Shown here piece by piece: positions 6,515 through 9,925 of a stretch of DNA of 9,925 nucleotides. Source of the stretch: an uncultured Clostridia bacterium (GTDB taxonomy: Bacteria; Bacillota_A; Clostridia; Christensenellales; Aristaeellaceae). The stretch is from assembly GCA_934645275.1 (NCBI GenBank), contig CAKUDW010000054.1, positions 1 through 9,925 of the forward strand, given 5' to 3'. The first letter of the stretch is position 1. Each line of letters begins with the position of its first letter. Below the pieces are notes generated by a model. It saw only the letters and a list, made by a program, of their open reading frames with translations, was not told the DNA's origin and did no database searches. The translations under genes were made by a program, and so were the position numbers.

Positions 6515-7412
6515 CGCTCTGCCGTACGCGGCGGCGATATTCGGCGGGCGTCTGGCCCATGCGTTCCCGAAAGCTACGGGTGAAATAACTCTGATCCAGA
6601 AAGCCGCACAGGCCGCCGACTTCGGCGGAGGTCAGCTCCGTGGCGGTCAGCAGTTCCGCAGCCTTCAGAATGCGATATTGACGCAAATACTGCATCGGCG
6701 GCGTGCCGAACATGCCGCGGAAGCAGCGCACGCATTCGCTTTCGCTGATGGCGGCGGAGGCGGCGATGTCGGCGGATGAGATGGGCTCGGCGAAGCGGGC
6801 GTGGATGAAATCGACCATCTGTCGAGCGCGCTCAGCCCGGCGCAGCTCGCGCGCGGAGGGGTGCGATTCGCCTGCCGGACAGTGAGCGCACAGCAGTTCC
6901 ATCAGCCGCGAGAGCGCATCGCGCACGCGCAGCTCGTAGCCCGCGGGCTCGCGAAGGCAGTAGTTCCAGGCTGAGGCGGCCGCCTGCAGCGCTTCGCGCT
7001 GCCAGTCTACTTCCGGCGAGAAGGATAGAAATTTGAGCGAAGCGTTTTCCAGCACGGGCTTGACATAGCGCTGCCAGAAGATGCTGTCTATACCTGCGCC
7101 CACCAATCGGGGGTGGAACACCACAGTCTGCACGCGGCAGCCGTCCGGACCGATTTCCCACGCCCCATGGAGCACGTTCGCATTCCAGAAAAAGCCTTCG
7201 CCGCAGTGCAGCTCGGTGCGCTCGCCATCCGCAGAGATGATCAGGCTGCCATTGGCGATGAGGGCAATTTCAAGCTCCTCGTGCCAGTGCAGGGGAATGA
7301 AAATATCCGGCATGTCCACGCAGTAGCAGGCAATGGGAAACAGCGCGCTACCATGCTCAACCAGCTCGCGACGCTGGGAATTGATCTTGTCATTGCAGGC
7401 GGAAATCGCCAT
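6495..7412 (-). CDS. AraC-family regulator with N-terminal cupin domain
   Basis: The protein has 305 residues. An N-terminal cupin-like sensor (about 25-95) includes PLHWHEELE (40-48) and the GEGFFWNANVLHG strand pair. A C-terminal AraC DNA-binding domain with two helix-turn-helix units spans about 199-297, with ISSADIAASAAISESECVR and the signature GFLDQSYFTRSFRERMGQTPAEYRR (GF at 270-271). Such regulators often respond to sugars or other small carbon sources and activate nearby genes, but no metabolic target sits next to this one. ATG at 7412 is supported by AAAGGAG nine bases upstream (minus strand, 7422-7428). The last codons (Lys-Lys-Pro-Pro-Glu-stop) fall in the terminator's T-tract and hairpin. 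It is similar in layout to the regulator at 7873 and divergent from the small gene at 7555. Confidence 0.92.
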   Translation of the reverse strand: MAISACNDKINSQRRELVEHGSALFPIACYCVDMPDIFIPLHWHEELEIALIANGSLIISADGERTELHCGEGFFWNANVLHGAWEIGPDGCRVQTVVFHPRLVGAGIDSIFWQRYVKPVLENASLKFLSFSPEVDWQREALQAAASAWNYCLREPAGYELRVRDALSRLMELLCAHCPAGESHPSARELRRAERARQMVDFIHARFAEPISSADIAASAAISESECVRCFRGMFGTPPMQYLRQYRILKAAELLTATELTSAEVGGLCGFLDQSYFTRSFRERMGQTPAEYRRRVRQSEKKPPE

Positions 7413-7485
7413 GGCGGGCCGCTCCTTTCGGATTTGATATTTCCATAAAAATGACTGGATTTTTATATCGCTCCAACGCGCATAA

Positions 7486-7494
7486 TGCTATAAT
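7486..7494 (+). promoter_or_regulatory. Extended -10 promoter of the small HPr-like gene
   Basis: A perfect TATAAT (7489-7494) is preceded by TGC (7486-7488), forming an extended -10 that can work without a strong -35; the hexamer 17 bases upstream (TATCGC) is poor. Transcription would begin near 7501. The region between the divergent genes (7413-7554) is AT-rich and should also hold the minus-strand promoter, which I could not place. Confidence 0.7.
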
Positions 7495-7554
7495 TGCGAC
7501 AGGCAGTGGACATGGAACCGCTGCAAAAAATGCGCGCAGGGAGGTTGCTTTTCG

Positions 7555-7794
7555 ATGGCCAGAATCATGACGTTTTCGAACATGGATCGCTTTGCGGAGA
7601 TTATTGGGCGCTGTAAGGGCGACGTATATCTCAACTTGCCGGATCACACGCGCTGCAACCTGAAAGAGAATCGCGAGGCGCTGCAATTATTGCGGCTTTT
7701 GCGCCCGGCGCAGAACGGGTTGGACGTGGATTTGGCCAATCAGGAAGATTTTCCGCTTGTCGTTCGCTACATGATGGATTCGGCCCAACAATAA
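7555..7794 (+). CDS. Small HPr-like protein without the usual phosphorylation sites
   Basis: This 79-residue soluble protein fits the length and pattern of the PTS phosphocarrier HPr: a helix (about 10-20), strand DVYLNLP (23-29), CNLKENREALQLLRLL (34-49) aligned with the NLKSIMGVMSL helix of HPr, strand LDVDLA (56-61), and a last helix (64-75). The His15 segment (HARPA) is absent at the N-terminus, and the Ser46 position appears to be Glu37. It therefore cannot carry phosphate like HPr and might act as a binding or regulatory relative (inference). ATG at 7555 has AGGGAGG ten bases upstream (7538-7544). A good extended -10 promoter supports real expression. It lies between two AraC-family genes. 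Assignment to the HPr fold is tentative; a lineage-specific hypothetical protein is the alternative. Confidence 0.6.
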   Translation: MARIMTFSNMDRFAEIIGRCKGDVYLNLPDHTRCNLKENREALQLLRLLRPAQNGLDVDLANQEDFPLVVRYMMDSAQQ

Positions 7795-7811
7795 TTATAG
7801 ACCGGAATTGG

Positions 7812-7848
7812 GCGCTGCGGCTAGCACGTAAGCGGCGCAAACTATAAC
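7812..7848 (+). promoter_or_regulatory. Hairpin and possible promoter before the second AraC gene
   Basis: A 7-bp dyad, GCGCTGC (7812-7818) with GCGGCGC (7832-7838, one G-T wobble), has no T-tract. It is followed by a -10-like TATAAC (7843-7848) without a convincing -35. It may be an operator next to the start of transcription or a weak attenuator between the small gene and the regulator. Confidence 0.35.
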
Positions 7849-7872
7849 AAAAACGACTAAGGGTGAGAACTG

Positions 7873-8781
7873 ATGATATGCAGAAATCAGGCTGTGCTGA
7901 CGCTGGATAAACAGGGCCGCGAATTGCGCGCAGGCCTGTCTGCGCGCTTTGACCTGGCGGCCAACGAAGGCGATATTCAGGCCTATGTGGGCGGCAGTGT
8001 GCCGCTGCACTGGCACAGCCAGGCGGAGCTGTTCTGGCTGATCTCCGGATGCGTGGAGCTGCGCGTGAACGGTGAGACGCGGCGCGTCGAGGCGGGCGGC
8101 GGTTGCTTTATCAATTCCGGCGCGATGCATGCCTTTAGCGCCGTCACGGCCGCGCCGTGCCGCTATCGCTCGATCGTGTTCGATCCAGCTATTGTAGGCG
8201 GCATGCCGGGCGGCGTTTTTGATGCGATGTATGTGCGGCCGCTGCTGGAAAAGGGTGCGCCGGTGATCGAAGCCCTGCCGGGCGAGGGCGCGGCGCGCTT
8301 CAGGCGCTGCGTGGATGCAGTGTTCGCGGCCTGCCAGAGCGAACGCCTGGGTTACGAATTTGAAGTGCGAGCGGCGCTTTCCGAATTGCTGCTGGATATC
8401 TGGCGGCGGGGCGGCGCACGGACGCCGCTGCGGCCCGCGGGCGCGCAGGAGGAACGGATTAAGCGGATGCTGAACTGGATCGGCGAAAATCTGGACGGTG
8501 ATATACAGTTGGAAGGCATTGCGGCGGCGGGCAACGTGTGTCCGCGCGTGTGCCAGCGGCTGTTTCAGAAGTATCTCAGGTGCAGGCCGGGTGAATATGT
8601 GCAGCGCGCGCGCATTTTCCAGGCAGCGGAGGCGATTGCCGCTACGAACGATTCGATTACTGAAATCGCCATGGCGAACGGCTTTTCCAGCCCGAGCTAT
8701 TTCACAAAGCTGTTCAGGCGCTATTTGGGCAGCGCGCCGCGGGAATATCGGCAGGCGTGCCGCGATGGTCTGAGCGCATGA
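7873..8781 (+). CDS. AraC-family regulator with N-terminal cupin domain (second copy)
   Basis: The 302-residue regulator has the same design as the one at 6495-7412. A cupin-like sensor (about 30-105) has PLHWHSQAELF (44-54) and GGGCFINSGAMHAF. A linker domain follows with MYVRPLLE (119-126) matching RYVKPVLE of the other protein. A C-terminal double helix-turn-helix spans about 195-295, with the signature GFSSPSYFTKLFRRYLGSAPREYR (GF at 270-271). The HWH in the cupin suggests a small-molecule or metal-assisted ligand site, ligand unknown. ATG at 7873 has AAGGGTGAG at 7859-7867. It lies 78 bases after the HPr-like gene in the same direction and may be co-transcribed with it. No terminator is evident after it; the riboflavin promoter starts about 30 bases downstream. 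Confidence 0.92.
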   Translation: MICRNQAVLTLDKQGRELRAGLSARFDLAANEGDIQAYVGGSVPLHWHSQAELFWLISGCVELRVNGETRRVEAGGGCFINSGAMHAFSAVTAAPCRYRSIVFDPAIVGGMPGGVFDAMYVRPLLEKGAPVIEALPGEGAARFRRCVDAVFAACQSERLGYEFEVRAALSELLLDIWRRGGARTPLRPAGAQEERIKRMLNWIGENLDGDIQLEGIAAAGNVCPRVCQRLFQKYLRCRPGEYVQRARIFQAAEAIAATNDSITEIAMANGFSSPSYFTKLFRRYLGSAPREYRQACRDGLSA

Positions 8782-8810
8782 GGCCTTCGAATTAAATCTT
8801 TGCGCAGTGC

Positions 8811-8839
8811 TTGACAACGGATGCGGCGCAGCGTATAGT
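8811..8839 (+). promoter_or_regulatory. Sigma-A promoter of the riboswitch-ribU transcript
   Basis: A consensus TTGACA (8811-8816) and TATAGT (8834-8839) are separated by exactly 17 bases. The start of transcription would be near 8846, just before the FMN aptamer. Confidence 0.9.
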
Positions 8840-8853
8840 ATATGCGAAGCAGG

Positions 8854-8965
8854 GTCTTCAGGGCAGGGTGAAATTCCCGACCGGCGGTAAAGTCCGCGAG
8901 CGGCGCAAGCCGCATGAATCGGTGCGATTCCGATACCGACCGTTAAAGTCCGGATGAAAGAAGGC
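8854..8965 (+). ncRNA. FMN riboswitch (RFN element)
   Basis: The highly conserved RFN core is unmistakable: TTCAGGGCAGGGTGAAATTC near the start (8857-8876), CCGACCGGCGGTAAAGTCCG (8877-8896), GATACCGACCGTTAAAGTCC (8932-8951) and GGATGAAAGAAGG at the end (8952-8964). The closing helix P1 pairs GTCTTC (8854-8859) with GAAGGC (8960-8965). A variable stem GCGGC-GCAA-GCCGC (8900-8913) carries a GNRA tetraloop. The aptamer binds FMN and turns off riboflavin synthesis or uptake genes, consistent with the riboflavin transporter gene downstream. Confidence 0.97.
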
Positions 8966-8985
8966 GCGGTGTGCCGCTATTTTTG
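8966..8985 (+). terminator. Small hairpin with T-rich tail directly after the aptamer
   Basis: GCGG (8966-8969) and CCGC (8974-8977) form a 4-bp stem with loop TGTG, followed by TATTTTT. It abuts P1 of the riboswitch. It is short for a terminator and may instead be part of the switching structure. Confidence 0.35.
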
Positions 8986-8997
8986 GATTCATTTTTA

Positions 8998-9034
8998 ACG
9001 CCCCGAGCCATGTCGGTTCGGGGCGTATTGTTTT
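8998..9034 (+). terminator. Riboswitch-controlled terminator upstream of ribU
   Basis: A 12-bp stem, ACGCCCCGAGCC (8998-9009) with GGTTCGGGGCGT (9015-9026, one G-T wobble), has the loop ATGTC and is followed by TATTGTTTT (9026-9034). It lies between the FMN aptamer and the gene, as expected for FMN-dependent premature termination. I did not find a clear antiterminator partner for its left arm. Confidence 0.85.
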
Positions 9035-9087
9035 AATGAACGGGATTGGCGAACTGCAAAGCGGTTGCGCGGTCGGCGGCTCTTGAA

Positions 9088-9109
9088 GAGAAAAGCCGGC
9101 AGTTTTCTC
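9088..9109 (+). other. Leader hairpin before ribU
   Basis: GAGAAAA (9088-9094) pairs with TTTTCTC (9103-9109) around an 8-base loop in the otherwise featureless leader 9035-9149. No T-tract follows and the ribosome binding site is further down, so its role is unclear; it may only stabilise the leader. Confidence 0.35.
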
Positions 9110-9149
9110 AATAGCGGCGCGCGCCATGAGAAAGGAAAGGCGAAGAATC

Positions 9150-9812
9150 ATGGCAAACGACAGAACTCGGAAACTGACCATGGCCGCAATGTTTGCGGCG
9201 CTGGCCTACATGGTAATGCTGGTGGGGCGCATTCCTATCACTAGCGTTGATTTTCTGAAATACGACCCGAAGGATGTGATACTGGTCATCTCGGGCTTCG
9301 TGCTGGGGCCCATGCCGTGCCTGACGATTACGGCAGTGGTGGCGCTAATCGAAATGCTCACTGTGAGCGCGACCGGACCGATTGGATTGCTGATGAATAT
9401 TCTCTCCAGCGCGGCCTTTGCCTGCCCGGCGGCAGCCATTTACCGGCGGCGGCATGATCTGCGCGGCGCGCTGATCGGTCTGGGTGCGGGTGTGGTCTGC
9501 ATGGTGGGCGTGATGCTGCTGTGGAATTACTTTATTACGCCGCTGTATATGGGCTATCCGCGCGCGGCTGTGGCGGCGATGCTGCCGACGGTGTTTCTGC
9601 CGTTCAATTTGGTGAAGGCGCTGATCAATGCCGCCCTTGCGGTGTTGATTTACAAGCCGGTATCGCGCGCGTTGAAAGCTGCGGGCCTGATGCCACGCTC
9701 GAACGCGGTCTCTGCGCCGCCACGCAGGCGCGCGGCAGGCACGGCGATCATCGCCGCGCTGGTACTGGTCAGCTGCGTGTTTGCGGTGCTGATTATGCGG
9801 GGCGTATTGTGA
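9150..9812 (+). CDS. ribU: Riboflavin ECF transporter substrate-binding protein RibU
   Basis: RibU is the S component of an energy-coupling factor transporter: it captures riboflavin and is driven by the shared EcfA-EcfA'-EcfT module, encoded elsewhere. The protein has 220 residues and about six hydrophobic segments in the first 180. It carries the RibU hallmark FLKYDPKDV (35-43), GPIGLLMN (76-83) and the NYFITPLYMGYP (126-137) and PFNLVKALIN (151-160) segments. Beyond the usual end (about 185) it has a basic, Pro/Arg-rich stretch (171-195) and one more membrane helix (about 197-215), which is longer than most RibU. ATG at 9150 is chosen because AAAGGAAAGG (9131-9140) precedes it; the ATG at 9126 lies ahead of that site. 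The FMN riboswitch upstream supports the substrate. Confidence 0.94.
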   Translation: MANDRTRKLTMAAMFAALAYMVMLVGRIPITSVDFLKYDPKDVILVISGFVLGPMPCLTITAVVALIEMLTVSATGPIGLLMNILSSAAFACPAAAIYRRRHDLRGALIGLGAGVVCMVGVMLLWNYFITPLYMGYPRAAVAAMLPTVFLPFNLVKALINAALAVLIYKPVSRALKAAGLMPRSNAVSAPPRRRAAGTAIIAALVLVSCVFAVLIMRGVL

Positions 9813-9813
9813 A

Positions 9814-9845
9814 GAGAACCTCGCTCCATTCGGAGCGAGGTTCTC
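9814..9845 (+). terminator. Strong hairpin after ribU
   Basis: A perfect 14-bp stem, GAGAACCTCGCTCC (9814-9827) with GGAGCGAGGTTCTC (9832-9845), has the loop ATTC and starts one base after the stop codon. No T-tract follows directly, so it may act as a transcript-end stabiliser or a Rho-independent terminator of weak type. Confidence 0.65.
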
Positions 9846-9848
9846 ACT

Positions 9849-9899
9849 GCTTGTCAAAAAAGGTTTTGACAAGCCTGTGGACGGGGAAGCAAGCTCCCC
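9849..9899. repeat. Two further hairpins, possible intergenic repeat element
   Basis: GCTTGTCAAAA (9849-9859) and TTTTGACAAGC (9864-9874) form a perfect 11-bp stem with loop AAGG. Next GGGGA (9883-9887) and TCCCC (9895-9899) form a 5-bp stem. With the hairpin at 9814 they give three stems in about 90 bases, running to the window edge, where a T-run begins (9921-9925). Confidence 0.6.
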
Positions 9900-9925
9900 C
9901 GCCACTGCCACCCTCACCAGTTTTT

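Noticed and set aside
7795..8817. Long minus-strand open frame (340 codons) opposite the second AraC gene
   Set aside because: It is antisense to a clear AraC-family gene, its protein is rich in Arg/Ala/His without recognisable domains, and long antisense frames are expected in GC-rich coding DNA.
9126..9149. Upstream ATG for ribU
   Set aside because: The AAAGGAAAGG site lies after it and nine bases before the ATG at 9150; the extra residues are basic and not part of RibU.
9814..9899. CRISPR-like repeat array
   Set aside because: The stems differ in sequence from each other and there are no repeated units with spacers.

Overview
The window looks like a piece of a GC-rich Firmicutes (Clostridia-type) chromosome. 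The evidence is AGGAGG-like ribosome binding sites, sigma-A style promoters, a FeoB with a small Cys-rich companion, a RibU-type ECF substrate-binding protein under an FMN riboswitch, and standard use of TGA as stop. Genus or family cannot be fixed from the sequence alone. Gene order is ordinary chromosomal; I see no transposase, phage gene, tRNA, rRNA or CRISPR array.

Layout. (1) 1-2328: the end of an iron operon, with feoB truncated at the left edge, a 45-residue Cys-rich FeoB-associated membrane protein, and a clear intrinsic terminator. (2) 2329-2848: a DtxR/MntR-like regulator whose metal-ligand positions appear to be replaced. (3) 2932-4078: a secreted L,D-transpeptidase-like protein with two Big_2-like domains, then a hairpin terminator. 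(4) 4163-6514: a strong promoter driving a translationally coupled pair, a polytopic membrane protein made of two DUF1538 repeats and a soluble protein made of two tandem PII-like domains. It ends in a hairpin shared with the convergent regulator. (5) 6495-8781: two AraC-family regulators of the same cupin-plus-HTH design, on opposite strands, flanking a 79-residue HPr-like protein that lacks both canonical phosphorylation sites. (6) 8811-9845: a consensus promoter, an FMN riboswitch with a downstream terminator, and ribU with an extra C-terminal membrane helix. The right edge holds a run of three hairpins.

Working together. Region 1 imports ferrous iron and region 6 imports riboflavin under FMN feedback. 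In region 4 the natural reading is a transporter whose activity is gated by a PII-like nucleotide or metabolite sensor, by analogy with GlnK-AmtB and SbtB-SbtA; its substrate is unknown. This DUF1538x2 and PIIx2 pair is the best candidate here for a poorly described system. The AraC/HPr-like/AraC cluster is the second, because the small protein resembles a phosphotransfer protein stripped of its phosphorylation sites. All functional statements rest on motif recognition by eye; no database search was run.
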